From NCBI RefSeq assembly GCF_001559075.2, contig NZ_CP014015.2, positions 1,364,001 to 1,428,000 on the forward strand: a stretch of DNA of 64,000 nucleotides. Reading direction: 5' to 3'. Positions 45,585 to 54,410 of this stretch are shown in pieces. Under the pieces are notes generated by a model. That model was not told the origin of the DNA, searched no databases, and was given only the letters and a program-made list of their open reading frames with translations. Within the stretch, counting starts at the first letter, position 1, and every line of letters starts with the position of its first letter. The position numbers and the translations under genes are program-made. The DNA comes from Citrobacter amalonaticus. Lineage in GTDB: Bacteria > Pseudomonadota > Gammaproteobacteria > Enterobacterales > Enterobacteriaceae.

Positions 45585-46422
45585 CCTCTCCGGCTACAAC
45601 TTTGCTTATCTGGATGAGCAGACCAAACGCATGATCCGCCGCGCAATCCTCAAAGCGGTGGCCATCCCCGGCTATCAGGTGCCGTTCGGTGGCCGCGAGA
45701 TGCCGATGCCTTACGGCTGGGGAACCGGCGGGATCCAGATTACCGCCAGCGTGATTGGTGAACCGGACGTGCTGAAGGTTATCGATCAGGGCGCGGATGA
45801 CACCACCAACGCCGTATCGATCCGCAACTTCTTCAAACGCGTCACCGGGGTCAATACCACCGAGCGCACGGAAGACGCCACGTTGATCCAGACCCGTCAC
45901 CGGATCCCGGAAACGCCGCTGGCGGAAGATCAGATCCTGATCTTTCAGGTGCCGATCCCTGAACCGCTGCGTTTTATCGAACCTCGTGAAACGGAAACCC
46001 GCACTATGCACGCGCTGGAGGAGTACGGGATCATGCAGGTGAAGCTGTATGAAGATATCGCCCGCTTCGGCCATATCGCCACCACTTACGCCTACCCGGT
46101 GAAAGTCAACGGACGCTATGTGATGGACCCGTCGCCAATCCCAAAATTCGACAACCCGAAGATGGACATGATGCCCGCCCTCCAGTTGTTTGGCGCGGGA
46201 CGCGAAAAGCGTATCTATGCCGTGCCGCCGTATACCCGCGTGGAAAGTCTCGATTTCGACGATCATCCGTTCACCGTACAGACCTGGGATGAGCCCTGCG
46301 CCATCTGCGGTTCAACGCACAGCTATCTTGATGAAGTGGTGCTCGATGACACCGGCAAACGCATGTTTGTCTGCTCCGACACCGACTACTGCCGCCAACA
46401 GAGCGAGGCACTCAGCCAATGA
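45574..46422 (+). CDS. phnJ: Carbon-phosphorus lyase, radical SAM subunit PhnJ
   Basis: 282 residues from a GTG at 45574 with AGGAGG 6 bases upstream; the frame upstream runs antisense-like through phnI and is not coding. Contains the glycyl/thiyl radical Gly (IPGYQVPFGG, residue 33) and the cysteine set CAIC...VCSDTDYC (about 242, 245, 267, 273) for the 4Fe-4S cluster and thiyl radical. Breaks the C-P bond to give ribose cyclic phosphate and the alkane. Confidence 0.96.
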   Translation: MTTNLSGYNFAYLDEQTKRMIRRAILKAVAIPGYQVPFGGREMPMPYGWGTGGIQITASVIGEPDVLKVIDQGADDTTNAVSIRNFFKRVTGVNTTERTEDATLIQTRHRIPETPLAEDQILIFQVPIPEPLRFIEPRETETRTMHALEEYGIMQVKLYEDIARFGHIATTYAYPVKVNGRYVMDPSPIPKFDNPKMDMMPALQLFGAGREKRIYAVPPYTRVESLDFDDHPFTVQTWDEPCAICGSTHSYLDEVVLDDTGKRMFVCSDTDYCRQQSEALSQ

Positions 46423-47177
46423 CGCAACCGCTGCTTTCGGTTAATAACCTGACCCATCTCTACGCGCCGGGCAAAGGCTTCAGCGATATCTCCTTTGACC
46501 TGTGGCCTGGCGAAGTGCTGGGCATTGTCGGGGAGTCCGGTTCCGGCAAAACCACTCTGCTGAAATCCATCTCCTCGCGCCTGACGCCGCAGTCAGGCGA
46601 GATTCAGTACCAGAACCGTTCGCTGTACGCCATGAGCGAAGCCGACCGCCGCCGCCTGCTGCGTACTGAATGGGGCGTGGTACATCAGCACCCGCTGGAC
46701 GGCCTGCGTCGTCAAGTTTCGGCGGGCGGTAATATCGGCGAACGCCTGATGGCGACCGGCGCGCGCCACTACGGCGAGATCCGCGCCACCGCCCAGCGCT
46801 GGCTGGAGGAGGTCGAAATTCCGGCTTCTCGTATCGACGATCTCCCGACCACCTTTTCCGGCGGCATGCAGCAGCGTCTGCAGATCGCCCGCAACCTCGT
46901 CACCCACCCGAAGCTGGTGTTTATGGATGAGCCGACCGGCGGCCTCGACGTCTCCGTCCAGGCGAAACTGTTGGATCTGCTGCGCGGGCTGGTGGTGGAA
47001 CTGGATCTGGCGGTGGTGATTGTCACCCACGATTTAGGCGTGGCGCGCCTGCTGGCAGACCGTCTGCTGGTAATGAAACAGGGTCAGGTGGTGGAAAGTG
47101 GATTAACCGACCGTGTGCTCGACGATCCACATCATCCGTATACCCAGTTGCTGGTGTCGTCCGTATTGCAGAACTGA
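46419..47177 (+). CDS. phnK: C-P lyase-associated ABC-type ATPase PhnK
   Basis: 252 residues. Walker A GESGSGKT, signature FSGGMQQRLQIARNL, Walker B LVFMDEP. Lacks membrane partners; binds the PhnGHIJ core and drives turnover. Overlaps phnJ by ATGA. A BIME follows. Confidence 0.96.
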   Translation: MTQPLLSVNNLTHLYAPGKGFSDISFDLWPGEVLGIVGESGSGKTTLLKSISSRLTPQSGEIQYQNRSLYAMSEADRRRLLRTEWGVVHQHPLDGLRRQVSAGGNIGERLMATGARHYGEIRATAQRWLEEVEIPASRIDDLPTTFSGGMQQRLQIARNLVTHPKLVFMDEPTGGLDVSVQAKLLDLLRGLVVELDLAVVIVTHDLGVARLLADRLLVMKQGQVVESGLTDRVLDDPHHPYTQLLVSSVLQN

Positions 47178-47188
47178 TTTTTTGTTTT

Positions 47189-47266
47189 GCCGGATGGCGC
47201 CTGCGCCTTATCCGGCCTACGGGTCGGCATCGCTTGTAGGCCTGATAAGCAACGCGCCATCAGGCA
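47189..47266. repeat. BIME between phnK and phnL
   Basis: Opposed REP units: GCCGGATGGCGCCTGCGCC...TCCGGCCTAC then TTGTAGGCCTGATAAGC...GCGCCATCAGGCA. Fills the intra-operon gap before phnL. Confidence 0.85.
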
Positions 47267-47298
47267 ATCGAATGCACAAATGCTTAAAGAGGCTAAAA

Positions 47299-47985
47299 AT
47301 GAACGCGATCCGCGTTGAAAACGTCAGTAAAACCTTTGTGCTCCACCAGCAAAACGGCGTGCGCCTGCCGGTGCTGCAAAATGCCTCGCTGGAAGTCAAA
47401 AACGGCGAATGCGTCGTTCTACATGGCCACTCCGGCAGCGGGAAATCCACGCTGCTGCGTTCGCTGTATGCCAACTATCTGCCCGATGAGGGGCACATTC
47501 ACATTCGCCATCACGACGAATGGGTGGATCTGGTGCAGGCCCCGGCGCGCAAAGTGCGGGAAGTCCGCCGCGCCACGATCGGCTGGGTGAGCCAGTTTCT
47601 GCGGGTGATCCCGCGGATCTCCGCGCTGGATGTGGTGATGCAACCGCTGCTGGATCTCGGCGAACCGCGCGAGGCGTGCGCCGCCAAAGCCGCAAGCCTG
47701 TTGACCCGTCTGAACGTGCCGGAACGCCTGTGGCACCTCGCCCCGTCAACCTTTTCCGGCGGTGAACAACAGCGCGTCAATATCGCGCGCGGATTTATCG
47801 TCGATTACCCGATTCTGTTACTCGACGAACCAACCGCGTCGCTGGATGCCAAAAACAGTGCCGCCGTGGTGGCGCTGATTGAAGAGGCGAAAGCGCGCGG
47901 TGCGGCCATTGTCGGCATTTTTCACGATCAAACTGTGCGCGACCGCGTGGCGGATCGTCTGCACCTGATGGGAACAACACCATGA
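47299..47985 (+). CDS. phnL: Phosphonate pathway ABC-type ATPase PhnL
   Basis: 228 residues from the ATG at 47299 (AAAGAGGCTAAAA upstream). Walker A GHSGSGKS, signature FSGGEQQRVNIARG, Walker B ILLLDEP. Partners PhnK on the C-P lyase core. Overlaps phnM by ATGA. Confidence 0.95.
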   Translation: MNAIRVENVSKTFVLHQQNGVRLPVLQNASLEVKNGECVVLHGHSGSGKSTLLRSLYANYLPDEGHIHIRHHDEWVDLVQAPARKVREVRRATIGWVSQFLRVIPRISALDVVMQPLLDLGEPREACAAKAASLLTRLNVPERLWHLAPSTFSGGEQQRVNIARGFIVDYPILLLDEPTASLDAKNSAAVVALIEEAKARGAAIVGIFHDQTVRDRVADRLHLMGTTP

Positions 47986-49118
47986 TTATCAACAATGTAA
48001 AGCTGGTGCTGGAAGATGAAGTGGTGCAGGGATCGCTGGAAATGCAGGATGGCGTGATTCGCGCCTTTGCACAAAGTCAGAGCCGTCTTCCGCAAGCGCT
48101 GGACGGCGAAGGCGGCTGGCTGCTGCCGGGGCTGATTGAGTTGCATACCGATAATCTCGACAAATTCTTTACCCCACGCCCGAAAGTGGACTGGCCTGCT
48201 CATTCGGCAATGAGCAGCCACGACGCGCTGATGGTCGCCAGCGGTATTACCACCGTGCTGGACGCGGTGGCGATTGGCGATGTCCGCGACGGCGGCGATC
48301 GTCTGGAAAACCTGGAGAAAATGATCAACGCCGTGGAGGAGACGCAAAAACGTGGGGTAAACCGCGCCGAGCATCGCCTGCATTTGCGTTGCGAACTGCC
48401 GCACCACACCACACTGCCGCTGTTCGAGAAGCTGGTCAGTCGCGAACCGGTCACGCTGGTTTCGCTGATGGATCACTCGCCGGGACAGCGTCAATTCGCC
48501 AACCGCGAGAAATATCGTGAGTATTATCAGGGTAAATATTCGCTGACCGATGAACAGATGGCACGTTACGAAGAGGAACAACTGGCACTGGCGGCTCGCT
48601 GGTCGCAGCCCAACCGGACCGCTATCGCGCAACTGTGCCGTGAGCGCAACATTGCGCTGGCAAGCCACGATGACGCCACCTCCGGGCATGTGCAGGAATC
48701 TCATCAGCTTGGCAGCGTGATCGCCGAATTTCCCACCACGTTCGAAGCTGCAGAAGCCTCACGCCAGCACGGCATGAACGTACTGATGGGTGCGCCGAAC
48801 ATTGTGCGCGGTGGCTCTCATTCCGGTAACGTCGCGGCGCACACGCTGGCTGAATTGGGGTTACTGGATATCCTCTCGTCAGATTACTACCCCGCCAGCC
48901 TGCTGGATGCGGCATTTCGCGTCGCAGACGACGCGGCCAACCGCTTTACGCTGCCGCAGGCGATCCGCCTGGTAACCGCCAACCCGGCGCGGGCGCTCAG
49001 TCTCAGCGATCGCGGCGTGATCGGCGAAGGCAAACGCGCCGATCTGGTACTGGCGCACCGTAAAGGCGATCACATCCACATTGACCACGTCTGGCGCCAG
49101 GGAAAGAGGGTGTTCTGA
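47982..49118 (+). CDS. phnM: Alpha-D-ribose 1-methylphosphonate 5-triphosphate diphosphatase
   Basis: 378 residues, the E. coli length. Amidohydrolase fold with metal ligands in ELHTDNLDK and SHDDAT; late DLVLAHRKGDHIHIDHVWRQG. Removes pyrophosphate from the triphosphate intermediate to give the PhnJ substrate. Confidence 0.96.
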   Translation: MIINNVKLVLEDEVVQGSLEMQDGVIRAFAQSQSRLPQALDGEGGWLLPGLIELHTDNLDKFFTPRPKVDWPAHSAMSSHDALMVASGITTVLDAVAIGDVRDGGDRLENLEKMINAVEETQKRGVNRAEHRLHLRCELPHHTTLPLFEKLVSREPVTLVSLMDHSPGQRQFANREKYREYYQGKYSLTDEQMARYEEEQLALAARWSQPNRTAIAQLCRERNIALASHDDATSGHVQESHQLGSVIAEFPTTFEAAEASRQHGMNVLMGAPNIVRGGSHSGNVAAHTLAELGLLDILSSDYYPASLLDAAFRVADDAANRFTLPQAIRLVTANPARALSLSDRGVIGEGKRADLVLAHRKGDHIHIDHVWRQGKRVF

Positions 49119-49120
49119 GT

Positions 49121-49675
49121 ATGGGAAAACTGATCTGGTTGATGGGGCCGTCCGGCTCCGGGAAGGACAGTTTGCTGACCGCACTCCGTCAGCAGGAACA
49201 TGCGCAACTCCTGGTGGCGCACCGTTATATCACCCGCGCGGCGAATGCCGGGAGCGAGAATCATGTTGCCCTGAGCGAGCAAGAGTTTTTCACCCGCGCC
49301 GGGCATAACCTGCTGGCGCTAAGCTGGCATGCTAACGGCTTTTATTATGGCGTCGGCGTGGAGATCGATCTCTGGCTCAACGGCGGCTTCGACGTGGTGG
49401 TCAACGGCTCACGCGCACATCTGCCCCAGGCGCAGGCGCGCTACGGCACGGCGCTGCTGCCGGTCTGCTTGCAGGTCTCCCCGACAATTTTGCGCCAGCG
49501 CTTACAGACGCGCGGGCGGGAAAGCGAACCCGAGATCGCCGCGCGTCTTGAACGCGCCGCCCGCTATGCTCCGTTTGACTGCCATATGCTCAATAACGAC
49601 GGCAGTTTGCACCAGTCCGTCGATTCGCTGTTAACCTTAATGGGACGTAAGGAGCCACGCCATGTCTGCCTGTGA
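49121..49675 (+). CDS. phnN: Ribose 1,5-bisphosphokinase
   Basis: 184 residues. P-loop GPSGSGKDS at 9-17, guanylate-kinase-like fold. Makes PRPP from ribose 1,5-bisphosphate, returning the pathway's ribose. Ends inside phnO (14-base overlap). Confidence 0.95.
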   Translation: MGKLIWLMGPSGSGKDSLLTALRQQEHAQLLVAHRYITRAANAGSENHVALSEQEFFTRAGHNLLALSWHANGFYYGVGVEIDLWLNGGFDVVVNGSRAHLPQAQARYGTALLPVCLQVSPTILRQRLQTRGRESEPEIAARLERAARYAPFDCHMLNNDGSLHQSVDSLLTLMGRKEPRHVCL

Positions 49676-50096
49676 ATTTCGTCGCGCCACCGGACAAGAC
49701 ACCGAGGCCGTGTACGCGCTCATCTGCGAACTGAAGCAAGCCCAGTTTGATTACCCGACTTTTCGCGCCGGGTTCACCACCAATTTGCAGGATGCCCGAC
49801 TGCGCTATCAGCTGGCGCTGCTTGAGGGTCAGGCGGTTGGGCTAATTGGCCTGCATCTGCAGTATCATTTACATCACGCCAACTGGATTGGCGAGATTCA
49901 GGAACTGGTGGTGATGCCGCAGGCGCGGGGTCTGAAAATCGGCAGCCAGTTACTGGCATGGGCGGAACAGGAAGCCCGTGAGGCGGGTGCAGAGATGACA
50001 GAACTGTCCACCAGCGTGAGGCGTCATGATGCCCACCGTTTTTATCAGCGCGAAGGCTACGAACAGAGCCATTTTCGCTTCACAAAAGCATTGTGA
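49662..50096 (+). CDS. phnO: Aminoalkylphosphonate N-acetyltransferase
   Basis: 144 residues, GNAT fold with acetyl-CoA motif VVMPQARGLKIGSQLL. Acetylates aminoalkylphosphonates such as 1-aminoethyl- or aminomethylphosphonate, detoxifying them and allowing their use. A single REP unit follows. Confidence 0.95.
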   Translation: MSACEFRRATGQDTEAVYALICELKQAQFDYPTFRAGFTTNLQDARLRYQLALLEGQAVGLIGLHLQYHLHHANWIGEIQELVVMPQARGLKIGSQLLAWAEQEAREAGAEMTELSTSVRRHDAHRFYQREGYEQSHFRFTKAL

Positions 50097-50103
50097 GGTA
50101 CGC

Positions 50104-50138
50104 AGGCCGGATAAGACGCCTCTCATCGCCATCCGGCG
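50104..50138. repeat. REP unit between phnO and phnP
   Basis: GGCCGGATAAGACGCC...GCCATCCGGC, one REP unit filling the short gap before phnP. Confidence 0.8.
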
Positions 50139-50160
50139 CGATACGACAAGGGGAGTCACG

Positions 50161-50919
50161 ATGAGTCTGAGCATCACGCTAAGCGGCACCGGCGGTGCGC
50201 AAGGGGTACCCGCGTTTGGCTGCGACTGTGCTGCCTGTCGTCGCGCACGCCTGCAGGAACAGTATCGTAGACGCCCGTGTAGCGGCGTGGTCAAATTCAA
50301 CGATACGGTGACGCTGCTGGATGCGGGCATACCGCACCTGATGGACGACTGGCCGGCGGGCAGCTTTCGACAGTTTTTACTCACCCACTACCATATGGAT
50401 CACGTACAGGGATTGTTTCCGCTGCGCTGGGGCGTTGGGGCGTCCATCCCTGTGTACGGCCCGCCGGACGAACAGGGGTGCGACGATCTGTTTAAGCATC
50501 CCGGCATTCTCGACTTTAGCCACACCGTCGAGCCGTTTGTGGTGTTTGAGCTACAGGGATTGCAGGTCACACCGCTACCGCTGAATCACTCAAAGCTGAC
50601 GTTGGGTTATCTTCTGGAGACCGCGCACAGCCGCGTGGCGTGGCTGTCTGACACCGCCGGACTGCCCGATAAAACGCTCACCTTTCTGCTCAACAATCAA
50701 CCGCAGGTTATCGTCATTGACTGTAGCCATCCGCCGCGTCCCCAACCGCCGCGTAATCACTGTGATTTAACCACAGTGATGGCGCTCAATGAGGTGATTC
50801 GCTGCCCGCAGGTGATCCTCACTCATATCAGCCACCAGTTTGACGTCTGGCTGATGGATAACCCGCTCCCGAACAGATTCGAGGCGGGCTATGACGGGAT
50901 GCAGATTGTGGTGGATTAG
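50161..50919 (+). CDS. phnP: Phosphoribosyl 1,2-cyclic phosphate phosphodiesterase
   Basis: 252 residues from the ATG at 50161 (AGGGGAGTCACG upstream), the E. coli length. Metallo-beta-lactamase motif LTHYHMDHVQG, further metal ligands in CSH and LTHISHQ, and the structural zinc cysteines CDCAACRRAR. Opens the cyclic phosphate to ribose 1,5-bisphosphate for PhnN. Last gene of the phn operon. Confidence 0.96.
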   Translation: MSLSITLSGTGGAQGVPAFGCDCAACRRARLQEQYRRRPCSGVVKFNDTVTLLDAGIPHLMDDWPAGSFRQFLLTHYHMDHVQGLFPLRWGVGASIPVYGPPDEQGCDDLFKHPGILDFSHTVEPFVVFELQGLQVTPLPLNHSKLTLGYLLETAHSRVAWLSDTAGLPDKTLTFLLNNQPQVIVIDCSHPPRPQPPRNHCDLTTVMALNEVIRCPQVILTHISHQFDVWLMDNPLPNRFEAGYDGMQIVVD

Positions 50920-50936
50920 GACATATTGCGTACAAT

Positions 50937-50990
50937 AAGACTTGTTAACTGGTCTCAAATCACCTAAATTATGACCAGTTAACAGGTCTT
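50937..50990 (+). promoter_or_regulatory. Promoter-operator of the StbDE-type toxin-antitoxin pair
   Basis: Inverted repeat AAGACTTGTTAACTGGTC (50937-50954) / GACCAGTTAACAGGTCTT (50973-50990): 17 of 18 pairs, 18-base spacer. It covers a promoter with -35 TTGTTA (50943-50948) and -10 TAAATT (50965-50970), 16 apart. This is the layout for autorepression by antitoxin-toxin complexes. Confidence 0.8.
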
Positions 50991-51001
50991 AAGGAGTGAC
51001 T

Positions 51002-51253
51002 ATGCCACACATCATCTTGAGCGATACCACGGCCAGCGTGAGTGAGTTAAAAAAGAATCCGATGGCGACTGTCAACGCCGGTGATGGTTATCCCGTCGCG
51101 ATTCTGAACCGTAACCAGCCCGCTTTTTATTGTATTCCCGCAGCGCTTTACGAAAAAATGCTGGATGCTCTGGACGATCAGCAACTGGCAAAATTAGTAA
51201 ATGAACGTAGCCAACAGCCGCTTGTGGAAGTGGATCTGGACAGCTACCTATGA
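51002..51253 (+). CDS. StbD/Phd-YefM-like antitoxin
   Basis: 83 residues from the ATG at 51002 with AAGGAG upstream. Starts MPHIILSDTTASVSELKKNP and ends EVDLDSYL, very close to plasmid StbD. N-terminal Phd/YefM DNA-binding half (VSELKKNPMATVNAGDGYPVAILN), C-terminal toxin-binding helix. Neutralises the toxin and represses the operon. Stop overlaps the toxin start (ATGA). Inserted between phnP and yjdP, where K-12 has no gene. Confidence 0.88.
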   Translation: MPHIILSDTTASVSELKKNPMATVNAGDGYPVAILNRNQPAFYCIPAALYEKMLDALDDQQLAKLVNERSQQPLVEVDLDSYL

Positions 51254-51537
51254 GTTATACGGTAAAGTTCAGGGAAGACGCGCTGAAAGAATGGCAAAAA
51301 CTTGGTAAAACCATTCAGCAGCAATTTGCTAAAAAACTGAAGAAATGCTGTGACAATCCCCATGTCCCCTCAGCAAAGCTGAGAGGAATCAAAGATTGCT
51401 ACAAAATCAAATTGAGAACCTCAGGCTTTCGCCTTGTTTATCAAGTGATTGATGACGTATTGGTTATCGCCGTCGTTGCTGTCGGTAAACGTGAGCGTAG
51501 TGAGGTTTATCAACTCGCCAGCGACAGACTGCGTTAA
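51250..51537 (+). CDS. StbE/RelE-superfamily mRNA interferase toxin
   Basis: 95 residues: SYTVKFREDALKEWQKLGKTIQQQFAKKL..., with the family core KDCYKIKLRTSGFRLVYQV and VAVGKRERSEVY. RelE-type toxins cleave mRNA in the ribosome A site. Coupled to the antitoxin by ATGA overlap. Its TAA overlaps the yjdP stop on the other strand by 3 bases (GTTAA), so the pair was fitted tightly against yjdP. Confidence 0.88.
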   Translation: MSYTVKFREDALKEWQKLGKTIQQQFAKKLKKCCDNPHVPSAKLRGIKDCYKIKLRTSGFRLVYQVIDDVLVIAVVAVGKRERSEVYQLASDRLR

Positions 51538-51869
51538 CGCTCGTAGTCCTCTTCCATTCGCCGCTCTTCATCTTCCAGTTGGCGGCGCTCACGATCGAGC
51601 TGACGCTGGCGATCATCCAATTGACGTCGTCGGTCCTCAAACTGACGGCGACGGTCATCATACTGTCTGCGGCGATCGTCGCTCATTTCGTTCTGCCACC
51701 TATCGTCACGCGAATCCTCATAATCCCGCCCGCTGTCGCTGTCAGGCTTATAGGCATCGTTGATCGCCTGCTGAATGTTGCCGATGGCATCATCAATGAT
51801 ATCGGCCTGTGCCGGCACGGTCGCCAGCAACAACAGGCTGAATAAAAAGAGCGTCGGGGTACGTTTCAT
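51534..51869 (-). CDS. yjdP: YjdP, secreted Arg/Asp/Gln-rich repeat protein
   Basis: 111 residues, near E. coli YjdP (109). Signal peptide MKRTPTLFLFSLLLLATVPAQA, then ADIIDDAIGNIQQAINDAY and a charged helical repeat of (Y/F/L)(E/D)DRRRQ units to the end. Periplasmic by prediction. Function unknown. Convergent with the toxin gene. Confidence 0.92.
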   Translation of the reverse strand: MKRTPTLFLFSLLLLATVPAQADIIDDAIGNIQQAINDAYKPDSDSGRDYEDSRDDRWQNEMSDDRRRQYDDRRRQFEDRRRQLDDRQRQLDRERRQLEDEERRMEEDYER

Positions 51870-52006
51870 AAAACCTGCCTCAAAAGGGGACGGTTTCTAC
51901 GGTAGTTAACGCAACCTGATGCAACCAGAGGACGAATCTCAAATTCGGCCAGCGCGGCCCCGCCGTTGCACAGAGGCGATGTGTTGTCATTCACGGGAAA
52001 TCGTCA

Positions 52007-52020
52007 CGTCAAATATGACG
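52007..52020 (+). promoter_or_regulatory. Possible FhlA upstream activating site of fdhF
   Basis: CGTCA-AATA-TGACG, a palindrome about 80 bases upstream of the sigma54 promoter, flanked by further TGTC/GTCA half-sites. FhlA activation of fdhF from an upstream site is established in E. coli. Assignment by position and symmetry. Confidence 0.55.
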
Positions 52021-52091
52021 ACAGCCTGTTTTTCGTCAGGGTTTTGTCCAAAAATTACCCGTAATATCAGGGAAAGCCCCCAATTAAAATG

Positions 52092-52107
52092 TGGCATAAA
52101 AGATGCA
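52092..52107 (+). promoter_or_regulatory. Sigma54 promoter of fdhF
   Basis: TGGCAT-AAAAG-ATGCA, matching the -24/-12 consensus TGGCAC-N5-TTGCW with invariant GG and GC at the right spacing. About 52 bases before the fdhF start codon. RpoN/FhlA control in formate-accumulating fermentation is established. Confidence 0.9.
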
Positions 52108-52159
52108 TACTCAGGGCGACAAGCGTGTATGCGCGATTTGATTAACTGGAGCGAGACCG

Positions 52160-54307
52160 ATGAAAAAAGTCGTCACGGTTTGCCCGTATTGCGCATCAGG
52201 TTGCAAGATCAACCTGGTGGTCGATAACGGCAAAATCGTCCGGGCTGAGGCGGCGCAGGGGAAAACCAATCAGGGTACCCTGTGTCTGAAGGGCTATTAC
52301 GGCTGGGATTTTATTAACGATACCCAGATCCTGACCCCGCGCCTGAAAACCCCTATGATTCGTCGCCAGCGTGGCGGCAAGCTGGAATCTGTTTCCTGGG
52401 ATGAAGCGCTGAACTATGTCGCCGAACGCCTGAGCGCCATCAAAGCGAAATACGGCCCTGATGCCATCCAGACGACCGGCTCGTCGCGTGGCACCGGGAA
52501 TGAAACCAACTACATCATGCAAAAATTTGCGCGCGCCGTTATTGGTACCAATAACGTTGACTGCTGCGCTCGCGTCTGACACGGCCCATCGGTTGCAGGT
52601 CTGCACCAGTCGGTCGGTAACGGCGCAATGAGTAATGCAATTAACGAAATTGATAACACCGATTTAGTGTTTATCTTCGGCTACAACCCGGCGGATTCCC
52701 ACCCGATTGTGGCGAATCACGTGATTAACGCTAAACGTAATGGGGCGAAAATTATCGTCTGCGATCCGCGCAAAATTGAAACCGCGCGCATTGCCGACAT
52801 GCACATCGCACTGCGAAACGGCTCGAATATCGCGCTGTTGAACGCGATGGGCCATGTCATTATTGAAGAAAATCTGTACGACCAGGCGTTTGTGGCCTCG
52901 CGTACGGAAGGCTTTGAAGAGTACCGCAAGATTGTCGAAGGCTATACGCCGGAGTCCGTCGAAGAGATAACCGGCGTCAGCGCGAGTGAAATTCGTCAGG
53001 CGGCGCGGATGTATGCCAGCGCGAAAAGCGCAGCGATCCTGTGGGGCATGGGCGTCACCCAGTTCTATCAGGGTGTAGAAACCGTGCGTTCACTGACCAG
53101 CCTCGCAATGTTGACCGGCAACCTCGGTAAGCCCAGCGTGGGCGTTAACCCGGTACGTGGCCAGAACAACGTTCAAGGCGCGTGTGATATGGGTGCGCTG
53201 CCGGATACCTATCCGGGATATCAGTACGTGAAAGATCCGGCTAACCGCGAGAAATTCGCCAAAGCCTGGGGCGTGGACAGCCTGCCTGCACACACCGGCT
53301 ATCGCATCAGCGAATTGCCGCACCGTGCGGCACATGGCGAAGTACGCGCGGCGTACATCATGGGCGAAGATCCGTTGCAAACGGATGCGGAACTCTCTGC
53401 GGTGCGTAAAGGCTTTGAGGATCTGGAACTGGTCATCGTGCAGGACATCTTTATGACCAAAACCGCATCGGCGGCGGATGTTATTTTACCGTCGACGTCG
53501 TGGGGCGAGCATGAAGGGGTCTTTACCGCCGCTGACCGTGGTTTCCAGCGCTTCTTTAAAGCCGTTGAGCCGAAGTGGGATCTGAAAACCGACTGGCAAA
53601 TCATCAGTGAGATCGCCACCCGGATGGGGTATCCGATGCACTACAACAACACCCAGGAGATCTGGGATGAGTTGCGTCATCTGTGCCCGGATTTCTACGG
53701 GGCGACTTACGAGAAGATGGGCGAACTGGGTTACATCCAGTGGCCTTGCCGCGATACGTCGGACGCCGATCAGGGGACCTCTTACCTCTTTAAAGAGAAG
53801 TTTGATACCCCGAACGGCATGGCGCAGTTCTTCACCTGCGACTGGGTCGCACCGATCGATAAACTCACCGAAGAGTACCCGATGGTACTGTCGACGGTGC
53901 GTGAAGTCGGCCACTACTCCTGTCGTTCGATGACCGGTAACTGTGCGGCCCTGGCCGCGCTGGCGGACGAGCCAGGCTATGCGCAAATCAACACGGCCGA
54001 CGCGGCGCGTCTGGGCATTGAAGATGAAGCGCTGGTGTGGGTTCACTCGCGTAAAGGCAAAATTATCACCCGCGCGCAGGTCAGCGAACGCCCGAACAAA
54101 GGGGCGATCTATATGACCTACCAGTGGTGGATTGGCGCCTGTAACGAGCTGGTGACCGAGAACTTAAGCCCGATTACCAAAACGCCGGAGTACAAGTATT
54201 GCGCCGTGCGCGTGGAGCCGATTGCCGATCAGTCCGCCGCCGAGCAGTACGTGATTGATGAATACAACAAGCTGAAGGCCCGCCTGCGCGAAACCGCAAT
54301 GGGCTGA
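52160..54307 (+). CDS. fdhF: Formate dehydrogenase H, selenoprotein
   Basis: 715 residues with an in-frame TGA at codon 140 (52577-52579) read as selenocysteine, equal in length and position to E. coli FdhF. N-terminal 4Fe-4S ligands CPYCASGCKINL...LCLKGYYG; Sec140 ligates molybdenum in CCARV-U-HGPSV. Oxidises formate to CO2 in the formate hydrogenlyase complex. An annotation program would split it at the TGA; both halves are one gene. A strong terminator follows. Confidence 0.97.
52577..52620 (+). other. SECIS element of fdhF
   Basis: Starts with the UGA codon. The apical stem GTTGCA-GGTCTG-CAC (52592-52607) carries the GGTCTG loop (52598-52603) that SelB binds; lower pairs come from CATCGG / CCAGTCGG. 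Same as the E. coli fdhF SECIS apart from small changes. Confidence 0.93.
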
Positions 54308-54327
54308 CCACAACGTTGATGCATCTC

Positions 54328-54357
54328 AACAGCCTCCACCCTGGAGGCTGTTTTTTT
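54328..54357 (+). terminator. Rho-independent terminator of fdhF
   Basis: AACAGCCTCCA (54328-54338) / TGGAGGCTGTT with loop CCC, then a run of seven T. Directly behind fdhF. Confidence 0.92.
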
Positions 54358-54410
54358 ATCCATACGATCTCTTTATACTGTCCATTCCGTACCCTAATTA
54401 AAACTTAATA

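Noticed and set aside
52577..52579. Apparent nonsense mutation in fdhF
   Set aside because: Codon 140 is the known selenocysteine position and is followed by a proper SECIS.
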